DNA from: an uncultured Bacteroidales bacterium
GTDB taxonomy: Bacteria > Bacteroidota > Bacteroidia > Bacteroidales > JAUNSR01
Assembly: GCA_947074105.1 (NCBI GenBank)
Contig: CAMTON010000025.1
Coordinates: forward strand, 1-44,226
Length of the DNA: 44,226 nt
Direction of reading: 5' to 3'
The translations under genes were made by a program, and so were the position numbers. Of this stretch, positions 9,874 through 19,102 are shown in pieces. Every line of letters begins with the position of its first letter. The first letter of the stretch is position 1. The notes below the pieces were generated by a model. That model saw only the letters and a list, made by a program, of their open reading frames with translations, searched no databases and was not told where the DNA came from.

Positions 9874-10827
9874 CTATAGATTTTCAAGAATCCTCTTAAG
9901 AACTGTTTCGGCCGATATTTCTCTGTTAGCGGCTTCTTCAATAACGAGTGATTTCTCTGATTCTATAACCTCATCGGTTACAATCATATTTCTTCTTACA
10001 GGCAGACAATGCATAAAATATGCATTAGCGGTAAGACCCATTTTTTCTTCATTTACAGTCCAGCTTCTGTCTGCCGAAAGTATTTTTCCATAATTAGGGT
10101 CTTCATATGCAGCCCAGTTTTTAGCATAGATAAAGTCTGCTCCTTCAAATGCTTTATTCTGATCATATTCTATTGTGGCTCCTTCTGTAAACTCCTTAGA
10201 CAATTCATATCCTTCAGGATGGGTAATCACGACTTCATAGCCTGCAGCAACAGCCCACTGAGCAAATGAATTAGGTACTGCCTGAGGTAGCGCTCTCGGA
10301 TGCGGAGCCCATGTAAGAACAACTTTAGGACGCGGCTTTTTCTTATTCTCCTCTATTGTTATCATATCGGCGAAAGCCTGCAGAGGATGTCCTGTTGCTG
10401 CTTCCATACTGAAAACAGGTCTTCCGGAATATTTAATAAACTGATTGATTATTTTTTCACTATAATCATCTTCTTTATTTTCAAATGTTGCAAAAGCCCT
10501 TACTCCGATAACATCGCAGTAACAGCCCATAACAGGTATTGCCTCAAGAAGATGTTCCGGCTTATCTCCGTCCATTATAACACCTCTTTCAGTTTCAAGC
10601 TTCCAGGCTCCCTGATTAACATCCAGGACCATAACATTCATGCCAAGGTTCATAGCTGCTTTCTGCGTACTTAATCTTGTACGAAGACTGGAATTAAAAA
10701 AAATCATCAGCAGAGTTCTGTTTTTTCCCAGATCCTGATATGCAAATTTGTTCGCTTTAACCTCAAGTGCCTCCTTTAAAGCATCATTAAGGTTACCTAT
10801 ATCTTTTACACTTGTGAAATATCTCAT
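9874..10827 (-). CDS. argF': N-succinylornithine carbamoyltransferase
   Basis: A 317-residue carbamoyltransferase. The carbamoyl-phosphate site is FFNSSLRTRLSTQKAAMNLG (residues 43-62) and the second substrate loop is FMHCLPVRR. Compared with ordinary ornithine carbamoyltransferase the protein has the KPEHLLEAIPVM segment. Residue 90 is proline, the position where Pro marks succinylornithine use and Glu marks acetylornithine use in characterised Bacteroides and Xanthomonas enzymes. It would carbamoylate N-succinyl-L-ornithine for arginine synthesis. It lies 45 nt downstream of proA and is the last gene before a strong terminator. The substrate assignment rests on established structural work plus Pro90 seen here. 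Confidence 0.9.
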   Translation of the reverse strand: MRYFTSVKDIGNLNDALKEALEVKANKFAYQDLGKNRTLLMIFFNSSLRTRLSTQKAAMNLGMNVMVLDVNQGAWKLETERGVIMDGDKPEHLLEAIPVMGCYCDVIGVRAFATFENKEDDYSEKIINQFIKYSGRPVFSMEAATGHPLQAFADMITIEENKKKPRPKVVLTWAPHPRALPQAVPNSFAQWAVAAGYEVVITHPEGYELSKEFTEGATIEYDQNKAFEGADFIYAKNWAAYEDPNYGKILSADRSWTVNEEKMGLTANAYFMHCLPVRRNMIVTDEVIESEKSLVIEEAANREISAETVLKRILENL

Positions 10828-10872
10828 ATATAATGAATTTCTAATATTAATATTTACAATTTATATTTTAAA

Positions 10873-12126
10873 TCACGAATTTCTTATCTGACCGTCACCT
10901 TCTATAATATACTTATATGAAGTGATTTCTTTAAGAGCCATAGGCCCGCGGGCATGGAGCTTCTGTGTGCTTATTCCTATTTCGGCACCAAATCCGAACT
11001 GTGCGCCATCAGTAAATGCAGTAGAAACATTCCAGTAAACACACGCAGCATCAACAAGCCGTTCAAACATATTCTTCGCTTCTTCATCTTCAGTAATTAT
11101 GGCTTCACTATGCCTGGAAGAATATTTATATATATGTTCTATTGCATTTTCTATCGAGTCTGCAGTATATACCGACATCTTATAATCCATGAATTCAGTC
11201 CCGAAACTCTCTCCGTCAGCCTTTGTAAGCAGATTATCAGGATAATTACCTTTCAGTAATTCATAAGATCTGGTATCAGCATATATTATTACATTGCTTT
11301 TACTCATTTTCTTTACAAGATCCGGCAAATCCGACAGTCTGTCTTTATGTATTATAAGGCAGTCAAGGGAATTGCATACACTTACACGTCTTGTTTTGGC
11401 ATTATTTATTATGGATGCTCCTTTTGCAACATCTCCGCTTTTATCAAAATAAGCATGACATACGCCGGCTCCCGTTTCTATAACAGGAATCCGTGCATTA
11501 TCTCTTACAAAGTTAATAAGATTGGAACTTCCGCGCGGTATAAGAAGATCAACATGTCCTACTGCATTAAGAAGCATAGTCGTTGCTTCTCTTGTTGCAG
11601 GCAGCAATGTACAAATATTTTTATCAAGTCCGAACGATTCCAGCACTTCATGAATAATAGAAACAATAGCTTTGTTTGACTCTTCAGCATCAGAACCGCC
11701 TTTTAGTACAGCCACGTTACCGGTTTTAAAGCATAGAGAAAAGACATCGAAACTTACATTTGGCCGTGCTTCATAAATAACACCTATAACACCGAAGGGA
11801 ACGACTACTTTTGTTATTACCATTCCATTTGGTCGCTCAATCTTTTCAAGGGTATTTCCTAAAGGAGATTTCAGAGATGCCACATTACGCATATCGGCAG
11901 CTATATCCGAGATACGCTGTTCATTAAGCAGGAGTCTGTCATATTTCGTATCTTCCGGATCCATTTTTGCAAGATCTCTTGCATTGGCATCTATTATTTT
12001 TAAAGCGTTTGCCTCGGCAGCATCAGCAACAGCAAGCAACACCTTATTAATCGTATCCGTATCTACATTTAATAAAACACGGGATGCTGCTTTTGCATCC
12101 CGGAATTGTGATAATATATTCTCCAT
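10873..12126 (-). CDS. proA: Gamma-glutamyl phosphate reductase
   Basis: The chosen ATG at 12126 gives 417 residues, the normal ProA length. A longer frame to a GTG at 12192 would overlap proB and add an unrelated tail, so it was rejected. Motifs include [18 protein letters not shown], the NAD(P) and phosphate region [12 protein letters not shown], and the catalytic cysteine in [15 protein letters not shown]. The C-terminal part has [20 protein letters not shown]. ProA reduces glutamyl-5-phosphate to glutamate semialdehyde, the proline precursor. It follows proB by 22 nt, so the two are co-expressed. Confidence 0.95.
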   Translation of the reverse strand: MENILSQFRDAKAASRVLLNVDTDTINKVLLAVADAAEANALKIIDANARDLAKMDPEDTKYDRLLLNEQRISDIAADMRNVASLKSPLGNTLEKIERPNGMVITKVVVPFGVIGVIYEARPNVSFDVFSLCFKTGNVAVLKGGSDAEESNKAIVSIIHEVLESFGLDKNICTLLPATREATTMLLNAVGHVDLLIPRGSSNLINFVRDNARIPVIETGAGVCHAYFDKSGDVAKGASIINNAKTRRVSVCNSLDCLIIHKDRLSDLPDLVKKMSKSNVIIYADTRSYELLKGNYPDNLLTKADGESFGTEFMDYKMSVYTADSIENAIEHIYKYSSRHSEAIITEDEEAKNMFERLVDAACVYWNVSTAFTDGAQFGFGAEIGISTQKLHARGPMALKEITSYKYIIEGDGQIRNS

Positions 12127-12148
12127 ATTATGATATTGGTTTTTCGGT

Positions 12149-13234
12149 TTATTCAAGATAGAGATAATCATAGTGAACCATGGGCTTTGCACCCTTCACT
12201 CCTTTCAGAGATTCAGCTTCTTCTGAAGAAACAGAAATCTTACCCACTCCCAGATATTCGCCGTCATGACCTATTATCCTCACTATATCATCAGCTTCAA
12301 AATCGCCTTTTATCTTTTCGACACCTATAGGCAGAATACTGACAGCAGCATCGCTTTTCATTACTTCTGTTGCACACTTATTAAGGAAAATCTCTCCTTT
12401 GGCAAATCCCTCCGAATGAGCTATCCATTTCTTTACTCCTGAAACTTTTTTCTCACCCGGTAGAAAACGTGTACACGGAGCAAGAATATTCTTATTAAGC
12501 AAATGCGGCAGAATATCATCTCTTTTTCCGTTTGCTATAATAACTTCGATTCCTTCATCTGCCACTTTTCTGGCAATGTTGTACTTTGTAATCATACCAC
12601 CGCGCCCGAAAGAAGATTTAGATGTCTGAATATATGACGATATGTCTTTTCTTCCACTTTCTATTGTATCAATAAGCGTTGAATCCGGGTCTGAAGGATT
12701 ACCGTTATATATTCCGTCTATATTACTTAATATGATAAGAGCCTCAGCTCCAAGCATGGTTGCTATAAGTCCGGATAATTCATCATTATCGGTAAACATC
12801 AACTCTGTCACTGAGATAGTATCATTTTCATTAACTATAGGAATTACATCCTCTTCAAGCATCACCTCCATACAGTTTTTCTGATTCAGATAATGGCGCC
12901 TTGTCCCGAAGTTTTCTTTCATAGTCAGAACCTGACCGCATGCGATGCCGTGGTCACGAAACAGTTCATAATATCTGTTTATGAGTTTTGCCTGACCTAC
13001 AGCAGAAAAAAGCTGCCTTGATGACACCTGATCAAGCTTACGGCCCACTTTGATCTCACTCCTTCCGGATGCAACAGCACCCGACGAAATAAGAATCACC
13101 TGAACCTTCGCCTTATGAAGCTCTGCAATCTGATCGGTAAGCGCCGACATTCTTGTTATATCAAGCGTTCCGTCTTTTCTGGTCAATACATTACTGCCGA
13201 TTTTAACGGCTATTCTTTTGAATCTATAAGACAT
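12149..13234 (-). CDS. proB: Glutamate 5-kinase
   Basis: 361 residues from the ATG at 13234; a TTG two codons upstream is less likely. The amino-acid kinase domain begins [13 protein letters not shown] and continues with [23 protein letters not shown] (here [12 protein letters not shown]) and a [19 protein letters not shown] segment that binds ATP. A C-terminal PUA domain spans roughly residues 270-355 ([22 protein letters not shown]). It phosphorylates glutamate in the first step of proline synthesis and is usually feedback-inhibited by proline. It starts 12 nt after the DUF695 gene ends. Confidence 0.95.
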   Translation of the reverse strand: MSYRFKRIAVKIGSNVLTRKDGTLDITRMSALTDQIAELHKAKVQVILISSGAVASGRSEIKVGRKLDQVSSRQLFSAVGQAKLINRYYELFRDHGIACGQVLTMKENFGTRRHYLNQKNCMEVMLEEDVIPIVNENDTISVTELMFTDNDELSGLIATMLGAEALIILSNIDGIYNGNPSDPDSTLIDTIESGRKDISSYIQTSKSSFGRGGMITKYNIARKVADEGIEVIIANGKRDDILPHLLNKNILAPCTRFLPGEKKVSGVKKWIAHSEGFAKGEIFLNKCATEVMKSDAAVSILPIGVEKIKGDFEADDIVRIIGHDGEYLGVGKISVSSEEAESLKGVKGAKPMVHYDYLYLE

Positions 13235-13246
13235 AGACAAATGTTT

Positions 13247-13678
13247 TTATTCAGTCATTCCGCTCATTTCAAGCATATATGAATATTCTTCCCACGCAGG
13301 GTCCTCAAGAGTACCAATATCAATAGGAAGCTGTTCATAACAACTTAATGTTTCGTTAAGAACAGCGGCAAATCTTTCTATATCGGAGGTATAGAATGTC
13401 ATTGTAAATATATTGTTCCCTGTATACAGGGCAACCATATAAGCAGTCTTATCGGCTTCTTCCGCCTCCGCAAGTTTAAACGCCACATCATTCATAAACT
13501 TATCATCATCAGCCGACGGCATACCCTTATCATCACCTTTATAGGGCCAGACAATTTCTATCATATCAGGATATTTACCTGAGGCCTTCACTTCTCTCAT
13601 AAAGCGTCTTCCTCTGGTTATTATCTCTTTTCCGTCGGTTTCTGACGATGTCACAAACCATTCTTTTGATTCAGTCAT
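13247..13678 (-). CDS. DUF695 domain protein
   Basis: A 143-residue soluble protein with the full DUF695 pattern: EWFVTSSETDGKEIITRGRR at the start, KYPDMIEIVWPY, KGMPSADDDKFMNDV, ALYTGNNIFTMTFYTSD and a terminal DPAWEEYSYMLEM. The family is widespread but its function is unknown. The gene sits 12 nt upstream of proB and 60 nt downstream of the acyl-CoA synthetase, so it is very probably co-transcribed with proBA. No signal peptide or catalytic residue is evident. Confidence 0.85.
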   Translation of the reverse strand: MTESKEWFVTSSETDGKEIITRGRRFMREVKASGKYPDMIEIVWPYKGDDKGMPSADDDKFMNDVAFKLAEAEEADKTAYMVALYTGNNIFTMTFYTSDIERFAAVLNETLSCYEQLPIDIGTLEDPAWEEYSYMLEMSGMTE

Positions 13679-13738
13679 ATTTACGTTTCTTATTTTAGTA
13701 ATAAATAAACAACAACGATGGTTTACATAAGTTCGCGA

Positions 13739-15388
13739 TTAATTTTTGTTTCGTATTTCCACCCTTCTGATTTTTCCGCTTATCGTTTTAGGCAGTTCAT
13801 CTACAAATTCTATCACTCGCGGATACTTATATGGCGCAGTTACATTCTTTACATGATTCTGTAATTCATGTATCAGATGTTCATCTCCTTTATCTTTATA
13901 TGGCGCACTCAGAACAACTGTCGCTTTGACTATCTGACCGCGCACTTCATCGGGAACTCCGGTGATAGCACATTCCACAACGGCAGGATGCGTCATAAGC
14001 GCACTTTCCACTTCGAAAGGCCCAATCCTGTAACCGGAGCTTTTAATCACATCATCGGCTCTTCCGACAAACCAGAAATAGCCATCCTCATCTCTCCATG
14101 CGACATCTCCTGTATGATAAAGACCGTTGTTCATAACTTCAGCCGTCATTTCCGGATCACGGTAATACTCCTTAAACAAACCAAGAACTTTATCACCATT
14201 CAACCTGATCACAATTTGTCCCTGCTCACCATCTTCAGCCCAACGTCCGTCATTTGTCAGCAAATCTACATCATATTGCGGATTTTTCACACCCATAGAA
14301 CCCGGTTTAGGTTCTACCCATGGATAAGTTGCTATAGTCAGAGTAGTTTCGGTCTGTCCGAAACCTTCCATCAGCTTAATTCCGGTAAGTGAAAGCCACT
14401 CCTCATAAACTGTTGGATTAAGAGCCTCTCCTGCGATGGTACAATACTTAAGTGTGTTAAGATCATATTTGGAAAGATCTTCTTTAATAAGAAATCTGAA
14501 TATTGTAGGTGGTGCACATAATGATGTTATATGATAATCCTCAATCATATGAAGCACGTCACGGGGAGTGAATTTATCAAAATCATAAACAAAAACATTA
14601 GCTCCGGCAATCCACTGTCCGTAAAGTTTTCCCCAGACTGCTTTTCCCCAGCCTGTATCGGCAAGAGTAAGATGAAGAGAGTCTTCATGAAGATTATGCC
14701 AGTATGACGCCGTTATTATATGAGCAAGAGGATATGTAAAATCATGAACTACCATTTTGGGTTCTCCTGTCGTACCTGAAGTAAAGTAGAGTATAGAAAT
14801 ATCGTCATTTACATTTGCTTGTTCAGGTCTGACAAAAGGTGCTGCATTTTCTATCCCCTTATGAAAATCACCCCAGCCTTCCGGAACAATGGGCCCTACC
14901 GATATAAGAGTCTTCAGACTCGGTGATTTAGGGAGTGCCTTTTCTATATGCTCAATTATTATTTCCTCTCCTACAGCAACAATAGCTTTTATATCAGCGG
15001 CATTACAGCGATATACTATATCCTTATCTGTCAGCAGGTGAGTTGCCGGAATAACGGTTGCTCCCAGTTTATGAAGCGCAATTATCGAAAACCAGAACTC
15101 ATACCGGCGTTTAAGGATAAGCATTACCATATCACCGCGTCCTATGCCCAGCGACTGAAAATAAGACGCCGTACGATCGCTGGCATCTTTAAGCTCCCCG
15201 AAAGTAAACTGTTTGAATTCTCCTTTATCATTAGTCCAGCAAAGAGCCTTTTTATCAGGATCTTTTTCAGCCCACTCATCGACTATGTCATAACCGAAAT
15301 TGAAATCTTCAGGCACCTCTACCTTGAAATTATTCATAAAATCCTCATAAGAAGAAAATGAGGTTTGTTTTAAATATTTTTCTAACAT
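13739..15388 (-). CDS. AMP-forming acyl-CoA synthetase
   Basis: A 549-residue ANL-superfamily ligase. The adenylation P-loop is LYFTSGTTGEPKMVVHD, A5 is EGFGQTETT, A7 is YHTGDVAWRDEDGYFWFVGR, A8 is DDVIKSSGYRIGPFEVES and the catalytic Lys539 lies in TISGKIRR. Overall arrangement resembles medium- or short-chain acyl-CoA synthetases rather than long-chain enzymes. It would activate a carboxylic acid with ATP and CoA through an acyl-adenylate; the acid cannot be told from sequence. It starts 30 nt after the XRE-cupin regulator gene, a strong sign that the regulator controls it. Confidence 0.9.
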   Translation of the reverse strand: MLEKYLKQTSFSSYEDFMNNFKVEVPEDFNFGYDIVDEWAEKDPDKKALCWTNDKGEFKQFTFGELKDASDRTASYFQSLGIGRGDMVMLILKRRYEFWFSIIALHKLGATVIPATHLLTDKDIVYRCNAADIKAIVAVGEEIIIEHIEKALPKSPSLKTLISVGPIVPEGWGDFHKGIENAAPFVRPEQANVNDDISILYFTSGTTGEPKMVVHDFTYPLAHIITASYWHNLHEDSLHLTLADTGWGKAVWGKLYGQWIAGANVFVYDFDKFTPRDVLHMIEDYHITSLCAPPTIFRFLIKEDLSKYDLNTLKYCTIAGEALNPTVYEEWLSLTGIKLMEGFGQTETTLTIATYPWVEPKPGSMGVKNPQYDVDLLTNDGRWAEDGEQGQIVIRLNGDKVLGLFKEYYRDPEMTAEVMNNGLYHTGDVAWRDEDGYFWFVGRADDVIKSSGYRIGPFEVESALMTHPAVVECAITGVPDEVRGQIVKATVVLSAPYKDKGDEHLIHELQNHVKNVTAPYKYPRVIEFVDELPKTISGKIRRVEIRNKN

Positions 15389-15418
15389 TATTAATTTATG
15401 TTTGACAGGGATTTGTAC

Positions 15419-15970
15419 TTAGATTATTATTGCAAGGAACTTTACATTTTCTCCGTCCAGAGCCTTCATTCCGTGAGGAATGTTGGAATCAAAATAAATA
15501 GAATCTCCGGGATGCAGGATTATTTCCTTTCCGTTAAGATTCAGAAGAAGTTTTCCTTCAAGTATATAATTAAATTCCTGTCCGTTATGACTGTTCAGAG
15601 TTATCAGTTTTTCAGCATCATACGAAACTGTAACTTTGAACGGTGTAAATTCACGATTTTTGAAACCCGCGGCAAGCGACTGGTATTTGTATGCTTTACG
15701 ACGCTCAACCGCCGGACCGCTGCCCGCACGCGTCAGATAGTAACTGCTCATATATGCTTCATTGCCGAACATTAATGTCGACAACTCTACATTATAGTAT
15801 TGACTGATTTTCTGAAGCAGACTCACCGGAATATCTTTTTCGCCTGATTCTGCATCTATATATTCATCATTTGTAATCTCACATACTTTAGCAATATCTT
15901 CGGTGCTGATATCCAAAGCATCACGCAATCCTTTTAGCCTTTCAGCAATTTGTTTGATCTGTTGATTCAT
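15419..15970 (-). CDS. XRE-family regulator with cupin sensor domain
   Basis: A 183-residue protein with an N-terminal helix-turn-helix at about residues 8-64 (LRDALDISTEDIAKVCEIT) and a C-terminal cupin at about 115-180 (GQEFNYILEGKLLLNLNGKE and HPGDSIYFDSNIPHGMKAL). Proteins of this design bind a small ligand in the cupin and regulate a neighbouring metabolic gene. It is the first gene of the series and lies 30 nt before the acyl-CoA synthetase. The ligand may be an acyl-CoA or its acid, by inference from the neighbour. Confidence 0.88.
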   Translation of the reverse strand: MNQQIKQIAERLKGLRDALDISTEDIAKVCEITNDEYIDAESGEKDIPVSLLQKISQYYNVELSTLMFGNEAYMSSYYLTRAGSGPAVERRKAYKYQSLAAGFKNREFTPFKVTVSYDAEKLITLNSHNGQEFNYILEGKLLLNLNGKEIILHPGDSIYFDSNIPHGMKALDGENVKFLAIII

Positions 15971-16014
15971 ATCAATGATTTTTGTTTAAGGATTCGCAAG
16001 ATATAAAAATTAGT

Positions 16015-16022
16015 CAAAATTA
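16015..16022 (-). promoter_or_regulatory. Candidate -7 element upstream of the regulator operon
   Basis: Minus-strand TAATTTTG matches TAnnTTTG and lies 45 bp upstream of the regulator ATG. No TTTG element was found at the expected spacing, so support is partial. Confidence 0.35.
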
Positions 16023-16103
16023 ATTACTTTTACTTTTAAATTGTTTATTTAATAGTTTCTTACAAAACAGTTTATCACTAAACGAATAAAACTGATAATA
16101 AAT

Positions 16104-16146
16104 AACGGCGGAAAGTTGATATGTTTAATATCTGCTTTCCGCCGTT
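16104..16146 (-). terminator. Terminator of the DUF2231 gene
   Basis: Perfect 12-bp arms 16104-16115 and 16135-16146 around a 19-nt loop, with an A/T-rich tract beyond. It lies about 35 bp past the stop at 16182. Confidence 0.75.
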
Positions 16147-16181
16147 TATATTTTATTTATCATCTGATACTCTTTAAAAGG

Positions 16182-16616
16182 TCACAGCATTACATTATAA
16201 ACAATATACCCGCCATAATAACCGGTAATACTTACAAGAACCGCTGCTATTATAAGTGTTATAAAACCAAACAATCCTAGCCATGCCGGAGACGGCTTCT
16301 TATAAAAGTTGATAAAAATATAAATAGCTGCCGATATACTGATAACCCATGAAGTCCAGTTGGCGAAATTATGATGTATATGCTTTATTGCCTCTCCTTC
16401 CTGAGAAAGACTTAAATGGTAAGAACCTGTTATTACAGCAGCCCAGGCTCCCAAAGCACCCATGAAAATCAGGGCTCTTATAAAAAGATTCATTGAAAAA
16501 TCTTTTTTTCTGATCACATGTATCACTGCCATAAGACATGACACAAGTATTAATGCTATCGGGAAATGCACCGTCATAGGGTGCAGAATATCCGCTAATG
16601 CTGTTGGTGTTGCCAT
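16182..16616 (-). CDS. DUF2231 family inner-membrane protein
   Basis: A 144-residue protein with four predicted membrane segments (about residues 17-35, 48-66, 87-105 and 112-132). It begins with the family motif LHPMTVHFPIALIL and ends with ITGYYGGYIVY. Conserved histidines (His12, His17, His67, His79, His81, His82) lie at membrane edges, a pattern that would suit heme or metal binding, as proposed for DUF2231. No biochemical role is known. It has its own terminator and lies 98 bp downstream of the acyl-CoA ligase, after that gene's terminator, so it is probably a single-gene unit. Confidence 0.82.
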   Translation of the reverse strand: MATPTALADILHPMTVHFPIALILVSCLMAVIHVIRKKDFSMNLFIRALIFMGALGAWAAVITGSYHLSLSQEGEAIKHIHHNFANWTSWVISISAAIYIFINFYKKPSPAWLGLFGFITLIIAAVLVSITGYYGGYIVYNVML

Positions 16617-16664
16617 GGTATATACTTTTTGCTACAACAAATATTCGCTTATATAGTTCAAAAA

Positions 16665-16693
16665 GCCTCATAAGAGTGAATATCTTATGAGAC
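16665..16693 (-). terminator. Terminator of the long-chain acyl-CoA ligase gene
   Basis: Arms 16665-16675 and 16683-16693 form 11 pairs with one G-U and a 7-nt loop. Read on the minus strand the stem is followed by TTTTTG. It begins 21 bp after the stop at 16715. Confidence 0.8.
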
Positions 16694-16714
16694 TATATAT
16701 AATATGTATATTTT

Positions 16715-18616
16715 CTACCTCAACGCTCCTATATTCTTTTCATGGAATATATTCTTTCCTTCAGGTTTATAGAGCTCTTCAATTCTGTTTTTATAGTATT
16801 TCTCTATTTTAGGACGCACCATCTTCATCGTACTGTTGATCATCTGATTATGTTCTGAGAACGGTTCGTCAAGAAGTGCGAACGTAACGGGAAGCCATCG
16901 TTCAGGGAATTTACCTCCCTGTGAACCTGATTTCTTAAATTCATTTATGCTGTTGTTGATAAGTTCTATCGCTTCTTTTTTTGCTTCCTCCGTATTCCAA
17001 TCGTTCTTACATCTCTTCTTCAGATTTTCCATGTTCGGAACCACAAGAGCCGAAGTATAGTTGTTCTGATTATTATAAAGCATTATCTGATCTATAAAAG
17101 GAGAATATGACACTATAGCCTCTTCAATACCTTCCGGACTGTATTTTTCACCGTCGCTACCGATAAGAAGACTTTTGAAACGACCGAGCACGACAAGGAA
17201 GTTGTCATCATCCATATATCCAAGATCTCCGGTATAAAGCCATCCGTCTTTGATAGTGTCTTCCGTAGATTTTTCGTTTTTCCAGTATCCGGCCATCACA
17301 TTTTCACCTCTTATCACAATCTCACCTTTCTCGCCCTGAGGCAGTACATTATCCTTATGATCTTTTATAACAAGATCCATCGGTTTTACAAGAACTCCGG
17401 AACTTCCGAATTTATGTTTCTCCGGTGTATTGGAAGAAATCACAGGAGTTGCTTCCGAAAGACCATATCCCTGAAACATCGGTATGCCGATAGCGTAATA
17501 AAAGTCCTGAAGGTCTTTATCAAGAAGAGCTCCGCCTCCGACAAAGAATTTAAGGTTTTCACAAAAGCCCTTTCTGATATTAGAGAAAAGTATTTTATCA
17601 AAGAGCATTACAAGTGGTTTCAGAACAAATGTACCGTCGGCTCCTTTATTCCATCCTTCCTTGTTATATTTATAGCTTACCTTAAGTGCGAAATTGAAAA
17701 GTTTCTCAACCTTTTCTCCTTTAGCCTTTATACCGCTTTCAATAGCCTTTCTGAAACTTTTTGCAAGAGCAGGAACAGACAGCAGCATGTCCGGTTGTAT
17801 CTCTTTTAGGTTTATCGGAATATTTTTCAGTGTTTCCATCGCTGTACGTCCGTTCTGAACCGTAGCAATTGCGGCCCCTCGGGACATAAATATATAGAAT
17901 CCGACCACATGGGCAAAGCAGTGATCTAACGGAAGGATGATAAGTGTACGCCATTTTTCCTGTACTCCGGTAAGAGTAAGCGACTGTTCCACGTTTGAAG
18001 TGTAATTGCGATGAGTCAGCATTATACCTTTCGGATCTGCCGTTGTACCGGATGTATATGTGATTGTTGCGATGTCATCATTAGACAGAGACTGACCTAT
18101 CTTAAGAAACCCCTCAGCATCATCGGTAAGTAGCGATTCTCCCATTTCACATACTTCCTTCATAGAGATTTCTTTTTCTTCATAACTGTCGAGATCATCA
18201 AAGACAATTATTTTCTTTACATCAGGCAGTTCGCTTTTAATCTTTCTGATTTTGGGTAACTGGCTTGCCGACACCATTATATAACGGCTTTCGGAATGCT
18301 GAAGTCTGAAAAGAAGGTCATTCTTTTCCTCAAGCTTTACTGATAGCGGTACATTGACGGCACCTGCATAAAACATTGCCAGCTCACCTATTATCCAGCT
18401 GTTTCTTCCTTCCGAAAGAAGAGCCATATTATCTTTCGGCTTTACTCCGAGTTTTACAAGACCTGCGCCGAAACGATATACTTTTTCACGTGTTGCGGCA
18501 TATGTTGTTTCTGTCCATTCCTTTTGCTGTTTTTCAAGAAGGAAAGTATTGCCCGGAAATTTATTTACGGAATTTTCAAAAAGATCGATTAGTGTGTTTC
18601 GTTTATTGCTTTCCAT
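16715..18616 (-). CDS. Long-chain fatty-acid--CoA ligase (AMP-binding)
   Basis: A 633-residue ANL enzyme of the FadD15/long-chain class. The P-loop is ITYTSGTTADPKGIMLTH, A5 is GYGLSEATPV, A7 is WLYTGDLGYMDDDNFLVVLGR and A8 is KSLLIGSDGEKYSPEGIEE. The C-terminus lacks the usual SGKIRR lysine motif, as is common in this long-chain group, and has STMKMVRPKIEKYYKNRI instead. It would activate fatty acids for phospholipid synthesis or degradation. There is no adjacent beta-oxidation gene, so activation of exogenous fatty acids is the likelier role. Confidence 0.9.
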   Translation of the reverse strand: MESNKRNTLIDLFENSVNKFPGNTFLLEKQQKEWTETTYAATREKVYRFGAGLVKLGVKPKDNMALLSEGRNSWIIGELAMFYAGAVNVPLSVKLEEKNDLLFRLQHSESRYIMVSASQLPKIRKIKSELPDVKKIIVFDDLDSYEEKEISMKEVCEMGESLLTDDAEGFLKIGQSLSNDDIATITYTSGTTADPKGIMLTHRNYTSNVEQSLTLTGVQEKWRTLIILPLDHCFAHVVGFYIFMSRGAAIATVQNGRTAMETLKNIPINLKEIQPDMLLSVPALAKSFRKAIESGIKAKGEKVEKLFNFALKVSYKYNKEGWNKGADGTFVLKPLVMLFDKILFSNIRKGFCENLKFFVGGGALLDKDLQDFYYAIGIPMFQGYGLSEATPVISSNTPEKHKFGSSGVLVKPMDLVIKDHKDNVLPQGEKGEIVIRGENVMAGYWKNEKSTEDTIKDGWLYTGDLGYMDDDNFLVVLGRFKSLLIGSDGEKYSPEGIEEAIVSYSPFIDQIMLYNNQNNYTSALVVPNMENLKKRCKNDWNTEEAKKEAIELINNSINEFKKSGSQGGKFPERWLPVTFALLDEPFSEHNQMINSTMKMVRPKIEKYYKNRIEELYKPEGKNIFHEKNIGALR

Positions 18617-18830
18617 GTATATGTTATTTTTCTTTTTGTATTATAAGTCGCTAATATAGTAAACAGTTAATAATGAAACTGATAAACGTCATATATTTTT
18701 TAAAACATATTTATAGCATTTTTGTCATATTCTATCTTCTATGTTTTAATATATTTTTCTTTTATTTCATATTTAAGGAAGTAATTTACATTCTTATCTC
18801 TTATTTTTCATTAAATGAGATAAAATTAGG

Positions 18831-18939
18831 GAATCCCGGCAGCGACAAGACAGACTTCCGGAAGGAACACGTACGGGTTCCTTCCGGAATACAAACGTAT
18901 TCCGGCGGGAATAAGATCGCTCACGCTCCGGGAAATTTC
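18831..18939 (+). ncRNA. Candidate structured RNA or cis-regulatory element, family unknown
   Basis: A GC-richer island inside an AT-rich spacer. A closing helix pairs 18834-18839 with 18928-18933 and 18841-18845 with 18917-18921. It encloses a 13-bp hairpin (18856-18868 with 18877-18889, loop of 8) and a 6-bp hairpin (18898-18903 with 18908-18913, loop of 4). A different 9-bp hairpin (18884-18892 with 18897-18905, loop AAAC) would break both. A terminator follows at 18962. The strand is set by that order but is not certain. It could be a small RNA, a leader, or merely a palindromic DNA element; no known family was recognised. Confidence 0.45.
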
Positions 18940-18961
18940 AGAAATGCAGGCAAAAAAATAA

Positions 18962-18989
18962 AGCCGTTCCCAATATTACGGGAACGGCT
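18962..18989. terminator. Bidirectional terminator downstream of the structured element
   Basis: Perfect 10-bp arms 18962-18971 and 18980-18989 with an 8-nt loop. The plus-strand tail is CTTTAATAATT, and the minus-strand tail (TTTATTTTTTTG) is richer in T. No protein gene ends here on either strand, which argues that a short transcript does. Confidence 0.7.
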
Positions 18990-19102
18990 CTTTAATAATT
19001 AGGTCCGAATTAATTATTTGATAAGAATTATCTCTTACAGATATTATAAACGTAAAGAACATTATTTAAGTATGTTAATGTAAATAAAATTGTTTTTCAT
19101 AC

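Noticed and set aside
12127..12192. Longer proA start at a GTG
   Set aside because: It would overlap the end of proB and add residues that are not part of ProA; the ATG at 12126 gives the normal length.
18856..18889. Resemblance to the SRP RNA apical loop (UCC-GGAA-GGA)
   Set aside because: The flanking sequence lacks the conserved AGCAGC side, and a perfect 13-bp pairing with the downstream arm explains the sequence better.
18673..19002. A 109-residue plus-strand reading frame before hcp
   Set aside because: Its first half is low-complexity Phe/Ile/Tyr translated from AT-rich DNA, and its second half runs through the structured element and terminator. No ribosome-binding context or family resemblance was seen.
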